Origin: Antilocapra americana
Lineage: Eukaryota > Chordata > Mammalia > Artiodactyla > Antilocapridae
Assembly: GCA_007570785.1 (NCBI GenBank)
Contig: ML664161.1
Coordinates: forward strand, 47,822,667 to 47,886,666
DNA: 64,000 nt
Reading direction: 5' to 3'
Each line of letters begins with the position of its first letter. Within the stretch, counting starts at the first letter, position 1. Under the pieces are notes generated by a model, which was given only the letters and a program-made list of their open reading frames with translations, did no database searches and was not told the origin of the DNA. The translations under genes and the position numbers were made by a program. Shown here piece by piece: positions 45,425 through 57,595 of the stretch.

Positions 45425-45627
45425 GGGGCTTCCCTGGTGATAAAGAATCTGCCTGTGATGTGGGAGGCCCAGGTTTGATCCCTGGGTCAGGAAGGTCACC
45501 TGGAGAAGGGAATGGCTACCCAATCCAGTATTTTTGCCAGAGAATCCCATGGACAGAGGGGCCTTATGGGCTATAGTCCCCAGGGTCACAGAGTCAGAAA
45601 GGACTAACACTTTTTTTCTTTTTCAGC
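45425..45627 (+). mobile_element. Bov-tA SINE with TSD
   Basis: Forward Bov-tA with a short deletion in its head and a T-rich tail. TTCCAGT at 45418-45424 and 45628-45634 flanks it. Confidence 0.88.
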
Positions 45628-45827
45628 TTCCAGTACTGTCATCCAAGGACTAATTTGGCTGCTAGGTAATAAGGATGAGAGAATTTTCTAGGTTGATAGA
45701 AAAACGAGGGGAGACATGGATTTATGAATACCATACATGCAAGGGTCAAGGTAGAAATGGATATTAAATTAGAGTTTGGGTTGGACAACTGAAAATCTGG
45801 ATTGGAATGATGATACAGTTTTTGGAG

Positions 45828-46190
45828 TATCTTAGTCTATTCAGGATGCTGCAACAATATACCATACACTGAGTGGTTAAACACCAGACGTTTCTTTTCA
45901 TGTAGTTCTGGAGCCTGGAAAGTCCCGTAATGTTGCTGGCATGTCTGAGATCTAGTTAGAGCCTGCTGTCTGGCTTGCAGAGAGCTGTTTTTTCATTGTA
46001 TCCTCACATGGCACAGAACACAGACAGAAGGAACTTTTCTTGGGTCTTTTCTTATAAAGTCACTGATCCTATTTATAAGGGATCCACCCTCAAGACCTAA
46101 TTACCTTGCAGAGTTCACATCTATACTATACAATGAAACTTAGGCTTCAACATTTGAATTTTTAAAAGGGAACACAAACATGCAGTCCTT
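45828..46190 (-). mobile_element. MLT1-type LTR (ERVL-MaLR), solo
   Basis: Reverse MLT1: left end 'tatcttagtctattcaggat', then 'gtggttaaacaccagacgtt', 'agttctggagcctggaaagt', 'atcctcacatggcaca' and 'gatccaccctcaagacctaa'. About 360 bp, close to full LTR length. No internal retroviral sequence lies beside it. Confidence 0.8.
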
Positions 46191-46392
46191 AATAGAAGGC
46201 CTTTAATACAGGTTATATAGTCTGTGCTCTGTTTTGAAACTGTGTTTTTGAGAAAACAAAGTAGTAGAGGATAGGGAGTAGCAGGGTGACAACAGTGCTA
46301 TAGCAGGATTAATGTACTATTGGATGTAAGACAGAGTAGTACAGAGATTGAGTAGACCTTGAACTAAGGAAATATGTTAGAAAGGTATTTCT

Positions 46393-46735
46393 AGGGCTTC
46401 CCTGGTGGTCCAGTGGCTAAGATTCTGCACTTCTAATGTAGGAGCCCCAGATTTGATCCCTGGCCCTAGGGACTCAGATGGTAAAGAAATTTCCTACAAT
46501 GCGGGAGACCGGAGTTTAATTCCTGGGTCTGGAAGAACTCCTGGAGAAGGGAATGGCAACCCATTCCAGCACTTTTGCCTGGAGAATTCCATGGACAGAG
46601 CTACCTGGTCGGCTACAGTCCATGGGGTCACAAAGAGTTGGACACAACTGAGTGACTAACACTTTCACTTTCAGGAACTAGATTCCACATGCCACAACTA
46701 AGACCTGGTGCAGCCAAATGAAATAAACATAAAAT
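46393..46735 (+). mobile_element. CHR-type SINE, split by Bov-tA
   Basis: Head at 46393-46465 ('ggtggtccagtggctaagat') and remainder at 46676-46735 ('aactagattccacatgcc', 'acctggtgcagccaaatg'). Confidence 0.88.
46466..46675 (+). mobile_element. Bov-tA SINE nested in CHR SINE
   Basis: Same-strand Bov-tA, starting within its head at 'actcagatggtaaagaaat' and ending in (CACTTT)n. It interrupts the CHR near the 'cctggtcagggaac' position. Confidence 0.87.
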
Positions 46736-46739
46736 TTAG

Positions 46740-47900
46740 TATTAAAGAAGAAGGTGTTGCCATAATTCTAAAACAGGTTAATGTACACCTAAATTGAGTG
46801 TATGGTAATGAGAGTGAAAATGAGGACAGAGAGAATCAGGAATATATTTGACGGCTGAATCCGGTCACTTGCATTTGGCCATAGGTTAGCGAGCTCATTG
46901 AGAGTTTCTGCTGAATATTTTCTGAGGTATAAAAACAACTGTCTAATGGGGCAGTGAAATAAGGTGGCTGCTGGACTGAGATTGTTCAGTTTGTTGCATC
47001 TGTAAATCACTGTGTAAATACCTTGCAATGGAAAACTCTGAAGTCAGACACAAACTGTAAAACAGACAGAAGATATATGTTACTCTTAAAAAATGAACAA
47101 TGTAGTAGTAAAAGTATCGGGCACAAAAATATTAATTAGAAGTCAGACAATTCACCTACAAAGATCATCACCTGTGCCCATATCTAATTATGCTGCCACA
47201 GATTAACAATCACTTTGAAAAACCAATCACAACATTTTATGTGTGTCAGAGATGTATTTTCTTCAATGTTTGGTTTTTATACATTTTATAATTTAAAATG
47301 TTAGTGACAAATTGCTATAATTAGAAAAACTATACTCCCATTAATTTTTTTCCAGAAAAAAAATGGTTACTGGTAATTTTAAGGTGTTATAACCATTCCA
47401 TTTGAACTGGTATGAATATCACAGGATAGCAGAAGGTGGCAAACTTTTCCACGGGAAATATCTTGGTACCTTGAAATTCAGCAAATGCTATAAATGCATA
47501 GGTGTCAAAGTGTGTGGTACATCTCTCTCTTTTTTTTTTTTTACTGTATAATTTAGCCAATGTCTTTACTGCCATCAGTAGAAGTGCATATTTCAACTCT
47601 TTTACTAAGTTAGAATCCAATGCAATAGAATTTCTGAAGAGTTTTGTTGAAAATTAAGGGATATTTGTCCTTAATATAACAGGATAAATAGGTAAGAGAG
47701 CGGTGTTGTGTCCTAAATCTGTGGGCCTAAGGATGAGCACAGCACTATGTCGTTTTGATTTCCTACACAATTTCTCTTCATGAATAGCCCTGGAGGATCC
47801 CTACCACCAGCTTACGGGGCTGGTGAAAAGAAAAAAAAGAACCCCTCCCATGATGTATCCTATAGAAGAGCTGAAAAGTTTAGAGGTAAAGGCTAGTTTC
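46740..47900. other. No gene or repeat recognised
   Basis: 1.2 kb of unique-looking DNA with a T run at 47529-47542. No supported exon. Confidence 0.5.
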
Positions 47901-48073
47901 TGTGACCCATCCATGTTGGTGCAAATGGTATTATTTCATTCTTTTTTTTTTATGGTTGAGTGAATTCCATTGTATAAATATACCACATCTTCTTTATTCA
48001 TTCATCTGTTAATGGACATATAGGTTGTTTCCATGTCTTGGCTATTGTAAATGGTGCTACATTAGGGTGCATG

Positions 48074-48440
48074 GGGACTTCCTTGGTGGTCCAGTGATTG
48101 AGAATCCACCTTCCGGTATAAAGGACACAGGTTCCATCCATGATCAGGAGACTAAGATCCCATGTGCTGCTGGGCAACTAAGCCCACATGCCACAACTAG
48201 AGAAGTCCATGAGCCACAGCCACTGAGCCCACGTGCTCTAGAGCCCATGCTGCTGCTGCTGCTGCTGCTAAGTTGCTTCAGTCGTGTCCGACTCTGTGAG
48301 ACCCCAGAGACAGCAGCCCACCAGGCTCCCCCATCCCTGGGATTCTCTGGGCAAGAACACATGCTCTGCAACAAAAGCATGCCCAGCTAGAGAGACCCAT
48401 GGGCCACCAGGAAGAATTAGCACAGCCAAAATTTAAAAAA
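48074..48440 (+). mobile_element. CHR-2-type SINE with 15-bp TSD
   Basis: Forward CHR-2 inside L1, flanked by ACATTAGGGTGCATG at 48059-48073 and 48441-48455 (exact). It is interrupted by a Bov-A2 piece. Confidence 0.95.
48252..48359 (-). mobile_element. Bov-A2 3' fragment nested in CHR SINE
   Basis: Reverse (GCT)n tail and 3' unit of Bov-A2, 5'-truncated after about 110 bp. CATGCT at 48246-48251 and 48360-48365 flanks it; the CHR text joins cleanly across this site. Confidence 0.9.
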
Positions 48441-48530
48441 ACATTAGGGTGCATGTATCTTTTCAAGTTAAACTTTTCTTTTTTTCTGGATAAATGCCCA
48501 GGAATCATGTACTTTATAAATAGCAGATCT

Positions 48531-49637
48531 GAGATGAGGACGTGGATTTTAAATCTTATTCCTAAGCATTTTTCACCACACATTCTTCCTCTTATGAAAG
48601 ACCATCAAAGAACGGTGAATAGGAAAATCAGTCGCTTTGGCTCTTCATAGTATTTACTAATACTAATTTGTAAATACTAATCTGTCCTTTGGTATTGCTA
48701 TCAAATAACTCATTGAAATTCACTGTTGTATGTGTTGTATGAGTTTCATATGAAGTTGTTGTTCTTAGAATCCCATAAAATTTCCTTGAGGAGGACCAGC
48801 AGTGATCTTAAAGAATCTGATGAATTGCATTTGGGTGTTCCTGGCCTTTATTTTTTGGCTTCCTTTATTTTTCCAGACATTTCTTTTTTTTTTTAAATGT
48901 ATAAGTAATTCATTTGTTTCTGTTTACATATATAAAGAAACATATAGTTTATTAACTTAGAAATATAAATTTATTCCACTAAAGCTTTTGGTTTCTTCAG
49001 TTGTTTTATTTTTTAGATTCTATGTGCTTTAAGAAGAAATTTAGTTCAAAGTATTCACATGCATCTTTGCCATCAATACCTTTATAATCAAAAGACAGTT
49101 TTCCAGAAAATGTATATAGAATGTAAGTGTGAATTATGATCCTAATCCACTTCTAATCCCAGCACAGTATCTTTTTCAACCTATAAATCTGGCAATACGT
49201 AGTGCCTCATCTTCTCAGGATCAATGTAACAGAGTGTGTTAATTTATAAGAACATGAAAGACAAATTAGTGAGGGTAGAAGAGATGAAATATGCAAAAAT
49301 AGTATTTAAGACCAGCATGCAAAAGAAACTTCACCAAGTATAAGCATCCTGAGCTTTGAAGCTCAGTGTCAGTGGTTGTCCTTATGGAAGATATATATGC
49401 TCTTTCTTCATTCACCTAATACCTGGGGGCTGAGAATCTGTCCAGAGCCTCTGGAATAATCCTTGGAGAACTTTTATACCAGACACAATGAATAAGCATC
49501 ACTAGCAACCCCTTAGAAAAGTAAAAGAATTTATTCCCACAATGGTCCATCACACCTCTGTGGCCTTACACTCCTACTTAAAGAAATATGTGTGATTGTG
49601 GTGAGTTCATTAGTAGGAAAGTTTACTTTAGATTGAT
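48531..49637. other. No gene or repeat recognised
   Basis: AT-rich, unique-looking DNA. No supported exon. Confidence 0.5.
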
Positions 49638-50156
49638 TGGGTAGTTTTTAAAAATTTTATTGGAATATAATTGATTTACAATATTTGTTAGTTTCAAGTA
49701 TACAGCAAAGTGAATTAGTTATACATATACATACATCCAGTCTTTCATTATTTTTTTTAAGATTCTTTTCCTTTTTAGGCCATTACAGAGAATTGAGTAG
49801 AGCTGTCCATGCTATACAGAAGGTTCTTATTAGTTGTCTATTTTATATATAGTAGTTTGTATATGTCAATCCCAATCTATCTTCCCCATTTATCTGTTTA
49901 TAACCATAAGTTTGTTTTCTATATCTGTGACTCTATTTCTGTAAATACATTCATTTGCACCCTTTCTAGATTCCACATATAAGCAATATCAGATATTTGT
50001 CTTTCTGAATCTGACTTATTTCACTCAGTATAACAATTTCAAGGTTTGTCCATGTTGCTGCAAATGGCATTATTTTGTTCTTTTTTATGGATGAGTAATA
50101 TTCCATTGTATATATGTACCACATCTTCTTTTCCATTCCTCTGTTTGATCCACATC

Positions 50157-50358
50157 TTTTAGTCACTAAGTTGTGTCTGACTCTTGTGAACCCATGGACT
50201 GTAGCCTGCCAGGTTCCTCAGTTCATTGGATTCTCCAGGCAAAAAGCCTGGAGTGGATTGCCATTTCTTTTTCCAGCGGATCTTCCTGACCCAGGAATTG
50301 AACTCAGATCTCCTGCACTGCAGGCAGTTTCTTTACTGACTGAGCTATGAGAGAAGCC
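50157..50358 (-). mobile_element. Bov-tA SINE with TSD, near the L1 inversion point
   Basis: Complete reverse Bov-tA. TTGATCCACATC at 50145-50156 and TTGATCTACATC at 50359-50370 flank it. The site lies within 15 bp of the L1 switch point. Confidence 0.93.
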
Positions 50359-50562
50359 TTGATCTACATCCTACAGTAATGAAAACAAGATCAAAAATAA
50401 ATGGGATCTAATCAAATACAAAAGCTTTTGCACAGTGAAGAAAACCACAAACAAAATGAAAGTAAATCCTCAGAATGGGAGAAGGTATTTGCAAATAAAG
50501 CAACTGACAAGGGACGGATCTCCAAAATATGCAAACAGCTCATGCAGCTCAATGTAAAAAAA

Positions 50563-50592
50563 CCAACAACAACAACAACAACAACAACAAAA
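50563..50592 (+). repeat. (CAA)n microsatellite in L1
   Basis: About ten CAA/ACA units replace an A-rich 'aaaacaaacaaccc'-type stretch of L1 ORF2. Confidence 0.9.
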
Positions 50593-50655
50593 AAATCTAA
50601 ACAGCTCAATCAAAAAATAAGCAGAAGATCTAAATAGACTTTTTTCCAAAGAAGA

Positions 50656-51088
50656 TGTTGTTCAGTGACTAAGTCACGTCTGACTCTTTGTGATGCTATG
50701 CACTGCAGCAAGCCAGGCTTCTCTGTCCATCACTGTCTCCTGGAGTTTGCTCAAACTCATGTCCATTCAGTCAGTGATGCCATCCAACTATCTCATCCTC
50801 TGTCGTACTCTTCTGCCTTCAATCTTTCCCAGCATCATGGTCTTTTCAAATGAGTCAGCTCTTTGCATCAGGTGGCCAAAGTGTTGGAGTTTTAGCTTTA
50901 GCATCAGTCCTTCCAATGAATGTTCAGGGTTGATTTCCTTTAGGATTGACTGGTTGGATCTCTTTGTAGTCCAAAGGATTCTCGAGGGTCTTCTCCAACA
51001 GCACAGTTCAAAAGCATTAATCCTTTGGTGCTCAGCCTTCTTTATGGTTCAACTCTCACATCCATACACGACTACTGGAAAAACATAC
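50656..51088 (-). mobile_element. BovB LINE 3' end inside L1, with short TSD
   Basis: Reverse BovB ('gactaagtcacgtctgactc', 'caggtggccaaagtgttgg', 'gactactggaaaaacatac'). AGAAGA at 50650-50655 and 51089-51094 flanks it, and L1 text rejoins when it is removed. Confidence 0.9.
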
Positions 51089-51470
51089 AGAAGACATACA
51101 GATGGTTAAAAAACTCATGAAAAGATGACTAACATCACTAATTATTAGAGAAATGCAAATCAAAACTACAGTGAGATATCACCTTACACCAGTCAAATGG
51201 CCATTATCAAAAAAAAATCTACAAAAAGTAAATGCTGGAGAGGGGTTGGAGAAAAGAGGACCCAGCTGCACTACTGGTGAGAATGTAAATTGAAATAGCC
51301 ACTATGAAGAACAATGTGGCTATTCCTTAAAAAACTAAAAATATGAATTGACCCAACAATCTCACTACTGGGCATATACTTGGAGAAAACAATAAATGAA
51401 AAGGATACATGCACCCCAGTGTTCATTGCAGCACTACTTAACAGTAGCTAGGACATGACTGGGTAGTTTT

Positions 51471-52600
51471 AAAATTGAATCTTTTTTGTTGTGTTGTGTA
51501 ATCCCATTATAAATACAAGTATTTTGAAAAAGGCTTACCTCTAATCAGTTTCCACATTTTTATGTCCAAGGAGTGGAGTGTAACAGAGTGTAACACTTTA
51601 AGTCTTGGGCTGCTGCTGATTTGACAATGTCCTCTTCAGTTCTGTCTAAATTTTGTGAGATAACGTACTTGCTAATTTTATGTATTATATATAATATATA
51701 TACTTATATATATATATTGCTAGCTTTATATATGATGTCAGTGAAAATTCATCCTCTGCTCTAGTTACTCGCATCATAATAGGAAGTTGGTGCTCTTATA
51801 TGTTCTGTTGGTTTACATTCATAATCTCTATGAGTAATCACTTACTATGTTGCTTTTAGTTTTAATTTCTGTCAGAGTTATATATACACAAAGTTTAAAG
51901 AGACCATTAGTTCTTACAAGGTTTGTTATGAAAATCAGTAGTGTACTTTGCCTTGCTTTATGTGGGTTATTTTGGGATATATTTCTACGTTACTGAATAT
52001 CACACTTTATTGCCACTTCTTGGTTTGTTAATTTGAGGCATGACTTACTGACTTCCAACTAGGAAATTTCAGCTTTAGCTCTTTTCAACCACTCCTGGTC
52101 TCCACAACACAAATGCCACTTCCCAGCCCATGTCCTCTTGATAAATACAGTTGGTAATTGAGCCATGTAGTGAATCTTGATAATTTTTCTTCCCTTGCAC
52201 AACTTTATGTATTCTCTCGTGGTCATATTGTCTGAATCTCCTCTCAAGTTGTTGAACTCTGTCAGGTGTTCTATCAATTTAATCCTCTTAAGGAAACCTC
52301 TCCCTGAAGAACTTTCTGCCCTGTTACAATCTGGGTTGTTTTACTTTTTTGCTGGGGGACAGCTATTACTATAGAAACTTCCTTTACCATCACTTGACAA
52401 TTCCTTTTGACTCTAGTGAGTATGTACTTTTTCCTTAGTTTCTTGTTTTCCACTTTCTTGGCTTACTGCTTTATTTTAGTGAAGAGCATTCTCTCGTAGA
52501 TTCCTGAGAAAGGAGATTCCTGAGTTAAACTTCAAAAATCCTGCTTGTTCAAAATGGTTTTTATTTTCTGTCTTAATTTTGAGCCTGGCTGGGTAAAGTT
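51471..52600. other. No gene; (TA)-rich tract
   Basis: AT-rich, including a TA-rich tract at about 51678-51722. No supported exon. Confidence 0.5.
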
Positions 52601-52739
52601 ACTGCTCTATATATTTAAGGTTCTAATTATGACTTTTGAAGTGTGTTGATATTGTTTGGGTGTGATCTGATTTTTACTGTTCTCTTTGTCACTAGGGAGC
52701 TGAGAGTTTTGTAATAAAATACCTTAGTGTAGGTATATT

Positions 52740-53560
52740 TTAATCCACTGTTCTGGGTGTTTCAATCTGAAAAAGCAAATCCTGTAGTTAGGGACATATT
52801 CTTGAAAACTTTCTTAATTGTTTTTTCTCTTTATTTTCTATGTTTTTATTTCTCTGTAATTTTTTCAGAGATTAGACCTCCTGAACTAGTTATTTTTGTC
52901 ATTTCTCTAATTTTTCTTCTGTTAATATTTCTGTTCTTCTTTCTGAGAAATCTACTGAATTTTATCTTTCAATACTTTGAGTTTTTCACTTCTATGATCA
53001 TATGTTTGATTTCACAGAGCTCTTTTTGGGAGCTTGTTTTTGAAATGCTCCTAACAGCACTGTTTCTGTATCTGTGCACCAGTGTATCTTATCTCTTTGA
53101 GTATATTAATGACTTTTCTTCTTTTTTGTATAGTCTGCATTTCCTCCAAATTGTCATTTTTTCCATCAGAGCCTTTATTCAGATGTTGATAATTTTTGTT
53201 TGCTGCTTCCATTTAATAGTAGAAGTCTGAAAAGCCATTTCAAAGATCTGAGGGTGAAGTTAGGGCTGGTATACCATGAGTTTTACTATAGGATAATATG
53301 GCTAGGCCTTTTATGGGGTCAATGTTGGTATCTTTTAGGTCTTTCCTCTTAACTAGCAACGGTCTCTGAAGAAGACTTGTCATATCTACTGGATGTAAAG
53401 GCCCATCAGCTGCAAACATTCTGAGATCTGAGTAGGGAAAGTAGAAAGTAGAATCCATGAGGATGTGATACTTCATCTCTCTGGATTTGGTGTCATACTT
53501 CTACCCTCATCTGTATCACCTCATCCTAAATCCAGAAGCTCTTTTGTGTTTGTTTGTTTT
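52740..53560 (-). repeat. Ancient L1-like sequence
   Basis: T-rich text ('cacagagctctttttgggag', 'gaagtctgaaaagccatttc', 'gatttggtgtcatacttcta') resembles old L1 3' sequence in reverse. The hydrophobic 157-residue frame at 52757-53230 follows from the T content, with phenylalanine and leucine throughout. Confidence 0.45.
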
Positions 53561-53769
53561 TTTAAAACTTCTCTAATATATAAAATCTCAGTAATTTGCT
53601 GAGTTAGGAGAGAGGTTCTGAAGAACTGCTCCTTCAAGTCATCTTCTTCATTTTAGGATTCTCTTCATCATCATTTCCACAGTGAAAGAGTGCTATCAGC
53701 TTTTGAGCTTTTTGAGGATTCTGTTGAATAAATAAGATTTATTTTTGGCTTTTTCCTCCCCTACTGCTT

Positions 53770-55411
53770 GCAAAGATGGGCTCAATAAAGGACAGGAATG
53801 GTAGGGGCCTAACAAAAGCAGATGATATTAAGAAGAGGTGGCAAGAATATACAGAAGAATTGTACAAAAAAGATCTTCATGACCCAGATAATCACGATGG
53901 TGTGATCACTCACCTAGAGCCAGACATCCTGGAATGTGAAGTCAAGTGGGCCTTAGAAAGCATCACTATGAACAAAGCTAATGGAGGTGATGGAATTCCA
54001 GTTGAGCTATTTCAAATCCTAAAAGACGATGCTATGAAAGTGCTGCATTCAATATGCCAGCAAATCTGGAAAACTCAGCAATGGCCACAAGACTGGAAAA
54101 GGTCAGTTTTCATTCCTATCCCAAAGAAAGGCAATGTCAAAGAATGCTCAAACTACTGCACAATTGCACTCATCTCACACACTAGTAAAATAATGCTTAA
54201 AATTCTCCAAGCCAGGCTTCAGCAATATGTGAACCGTGAACTTCCAGATGTTCGAGCTGGATTTAGAAAAGGCAGAGGAACCAGAGATCAAATTGCCAAC
54301 ATCTGTTGGATCATCAAAAAAACAAGAGAGTTTCAGAAAAAAATTTAAATCTGATTTATTGACTATGCCTAAGCCTTTGACTATGTGGATTACAATAAAC
54401 TGTGGGAAATTCTGAAAGAGAGGGGCATACCAGACCACCTGACCTGCCTCTTGAGAAACCTATATCAGGTTGCATCAGTTAGAACTGGACATGGAACAAC
54501 GGGCTGTTTCCAAATCAGGAAAGGAGTATGTCAAGGCTGTATATTGTCACCCTAGTTATTTAACTTTTATGTAGAGTACATCATGAGAAATGCTGGGCTG
54601 GAGGAAGCACAAGCTGGAATCAAGATTGCCAGGAGAAATATCAATAACCTCATATATGCAGATGACACCACCCTTATGGCGGAAAGTGAAGCAGAACTAA
54701 ATGAAAGCCTCTTGATGAAAGTGAAAGAGGATAGTGAAAAAGTTGACTTAAAGCTCAACATTCAGAAAACTAAGATCATGGCATGGGGTCCCATCACTTC
54801 ATGGCAGATAGATGAGTAAACAGTGGAAACAGTGACTGACTTAATTTTTCTGGACTCCAGCATTACTGAAGATGGTGATTGCAGCAATGAAATTAAAAGA
54901 TGCTTAGTCCTAGAAAGGAAAGTCATGCCCAACCTAGACAGCATATTAAAAAGCAGAGACATCAGTTTGTCAACAAAGGTCCATCTAGTCAAGGCTATGG
55001 TTTTTCCAGTGGTCAAGTATGGATGTGAGAGTTGGACTATAAAGAAAGCTGAGTGCTGAAGAATTGATGCTTTTCAACTGTGGTATTGGAGAAGACTCTT
55101 GAGAGTGCCTTGGACTGCAAGAAGATCCAACCAGTCCAATCCAAAGGAAATCAGTCCTGGATGTTCATTGGAAGGACTGATGCTTTGGCCACCTGATGCA
55201 AAGAGTTGACTCATTGAAAAAGACCCTGAATCTGGGAAAGATTGAGGGCAGGAGGAGAAGAGGATGGCAGAAGATGAGATGGCTGGTTGGCATCACTGAC
55301 TCAATGGACATGGGTTTCGGTGGGCTCTGGGAGTTGATGATGGACAGCGAGGCCTGGCGTGCTACAATTCATGGGGTCACAGAGTTGGACTCTACTGAGC
55401 GACTGAACTGA
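53770..55411 (+). mobile_element. BovB LINE, 1.64 kb, 5'-truncated, with TSD
   Basis: Forward BovB from 'aaagatgggctcaataaagg' to the tail 'gactgaactga'. ACTGCTT at 53763-53769 and 55412-55418 flanks it. It begins at nearly the same BovB stage as the reverse copy at 12374-14365 passes through at about 14040. Confidence 0.92.
53776..55059 (+). pseudogene. BovB reverse transcriptase remnant
   Basis: The first frame (53776-54348, 190 residues) covers the region before the palm and ends at a stop (54346-54348) just before motif A. A second in-phase stop falls in the motif A region near 54370. A later frame (54583-54819) holds YADD at residues 25-28, and 54823-55059 holds the C-terminal part. Several stops make it inactive, although the metal-binding aspartates of the YADD box remain. 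Confidence 0.9.
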
Positions 55412-55479
55412 ACTGCTTTAGGATTTGGTTTCTCATGTAGTTTATGTTATTACCAGTAGCCCACCTCTTTCAGAATTTT

Positions 55480-56198
55480 GCTGCTCTTACCTCCTATTCT
55501 TCCATCTTTTGCTCTTATGCGTTAAAGTCTCTATTCTATTATTTTTGTGGGGTTTGAGAAGAAAGCAAAAGTTGATTTGAGTGCTCAAGTCTCCATTCTA
55601 ATAGCTAGAGGAATGAACATTTCTATTTATCTATTATCCTCTTATTGTATTGTATATATTTCTGTGTGCTACTTTAAATTCTTTCTTAAGGAGGAAAAAA
55701 GAATAAAATAGATTACCCTGATTAGAGTTCTAATGTGTCTAAATTCTTCATCTATAGCAGATAATCTTTTGCTTTACTGCTTCATATGAAAATGTGAATT
55801 ATATTCATTTAATTCTTAAAAATTCACCTTATTTTCAAGGTCTTGAAGCTCACCCCAAGATCTCCACTTATGTGCCCTCAGTGGGAACATTTCCTACTTC
55901 ATCACTAATCCAAAAGCTGACTTCTTCCAAAGTCTATGTGCCCAGTGGCACCTCACACTTTTAGTCAGGCAAATTGACTTTCCTCTTGGAAGAAATCCAG
56001 AGAGTGGAGCCTGAAAGTGTACTCTAGGTTTAACTGTGCCAAATATGTTTCACTTTGAGATATTAGCTGTTTGGTAACAGTAGGAACTTGGTTGTATTAG
56101 GAAATGACATGAGTTTAATTGATTTTTAAAAACTCCTTTTTAAGCATATTCTCACTAACAACCACAGAAATCTGGTCCTTTTCCTTGCAGTTCATGTG
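55480..56198. other. No gene; possible continuation of old L1-like DNA
   Basis: The first 200 bp after the BovB may continue the ancient L1-like host. 55830-56000 looks unique. No coding evidence. Confidence 0.4.
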
Positions 56199-56211
56199 TG
56201 GAAGTGGTATG

Positions 56212-56409
56212 TATGTTAGTCATTCAGTCATGTCTTACTCTTTGTGACTCTTTGAACTGTAGCCCACCAGGGTCCATGGAATTCTCCAGACAAGAATATG
56301 GAGTGGGTTGCCATTTCCTTCTCCAAGGGACCTTCCTGACCCCAGGATTGAACCAGGTTTCCCATATTGCAGGCAGATCCTTTACCATCTGAGCCACCAG
56401 GGAAGCCTC
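56212..56409 (-). mobile_element. Bov-tA SINE with perfect 13-bp TSD
   Basis: Complete reverse Bov-tA. TGGAAGTGGTATG at 56199-56211 and 56410-56422 is exact. Confidence 0.95.
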
Positions 56410-56623
56410 TGGAAGTGGTATGCACAGCTTATAAGTGAAGGATATGTGTCATCCAGTGATGAGTGTATTGTACTGAGCTGTCTCAGGGTAGTCTAGTGTT
56501 AGGAAACCTCCTAGCAATGTTATGTATTCAAAGAAAAATATTTCTGGGGAGTTAATATTAAATCACGGCTGATCCACTGTAGCTTTGGTTTGATTTGAGA
56601 TAATGCTGAAAAAGGCATTTTTA

Positions 56624-56970
56624 AGCTGGAGAAGACTCTTGAGAGTCCCTTGGACAGGAAGGAGATCAAACCCATTCAGTCCTAAAGGAAATGAATATTC
56701 ACTGGCAGGACTGATACTGAACCTGAAGCTTCAGTACTTTGGCCATCTGATGCAAAGAGCTGATTCATTGGAAAAGACTCTGATGCTGGGAAAGATTGAG
56801 GGCAAGAGGAGAAGGCGGCAACAGAGGTTGAGATGGCTGAGTGGTATCACCGACTTGATGGACATGAGCAAACTCAGGGAGACGGTGTTGGGAGGAGAAG
56901 CCTGGGGTGCTGCAATCCATGGGGTCTCAAAGAGTTGGACACGACTTAGTCACTGAGCAACAGCAACAAA
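56624..56970 (+). mobile_element. BovB LINE 3' end fragment
   Basis: Forward BovB 3' region ('ggagaagactcttgagagtc', 'cttcagtactttggccatct', 'gttggacacgacttagtc'). The end reads 'ctgagcaacagcaacaaag', unlike the 'actgaactga' tails of other copies here. Confidence 0.88.
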
Positions 56971-57588
56971 GCAGAGAACACAGCACAAATTTTAACATTT
57001 TCTTACATTTATTATTTTCAATGCTGAACTTTGTTTTTTCTTATATTTACATTACTTTAAAAAACTACATTTGGAAAAGGTAATGAAAGCTGTTTTGTTT
57101 AAGTTTGGGGTTTGGTCAGTTCTCTCAAAGTCCATTTGTAAGAGAGGCTGGAGGTTTGGACTACTGTTAACATCTACATGTGTGGACCTGAATGAGGAAA
57201 TAAGAAACAAGAAGAAGCAGGAAACAAGTATCTGGGCTTTCAAATCTTCCCTCATCGGAAATGTGAGTGTTTGGAAGAAAGGAATTTAACAGGTGAAATT
57301 TTATTCATAAACATTAAACAATGAATCAAGATAAATCATTAGCATTTAAGATTTTGCTAAAATGTTTTTGGTGTTAAAAAAAAAAAAGATTTTACAAAAT
57401 TCATCTGGGCAGCAGCCCCTTGGATAAACAATCACCACAAGTAGAGGTCCTGAAAGGATGGAATGATTTCAATATCTTATACATTGAAATTAAGAAGCTC
57501 TTGGACTCAATAAGCTGATTAAATGCTGGCAGTGAAAAAACATTTCATCTTTATAAAATCTGGTTTCTGTGATTTAATGAGACATATT
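56971..57588. other. No gene or repeat recognised
   Basis: Unique-looking DNA. The opposing small frames at 57052-57289 are unsupported. Confidence 0.5.
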
Positions 57589-57595
57589 TGTTTCA

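Larger units (their letters stand above)
47905..48530 (-). mobile_element. L1 ORF2 3' fragment, split by CHR SINE
   Basis: Reverse L1: 'catccatgttggtgcaaatg', 'taaatataccacatcttc', 'ggacatataggttgtttcc'. After the SINE it resumes as 'attagggtgcatgtatcttt' and 'ggataaatgcccaggaat'. Confidence 0.88.
49650..51459 (-). mobile_element. L1 with 5' inversion (twin priming) and TSD
   Basis: The left part at 49650-50144 is the L1 3' end in reverse. The right part, from about 50145 to 51459, is the adjoining upstream ORF2 segment in forward orientation ('gcttttgcacagtgaagaaa' to 'gcagcactacttaacagtag'). The two parts are neighbours in L1, with roughly 20-30 bp lost at the switch. TGGGTAGTTTT occurs at the outer ends (49638-49648 and 51460-51470). 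Later insertions: Bov-tA, BovB and a (CAA)n run. Confidence 0.9.

Noticed and set aside
52757..53230. 157-residue hydrophobic frame that could look like a membrane protein
   Set aside because: Phenylalanine and leucine come from T-rich old L1-like DNA; there is no regular membrane-segment pattern.
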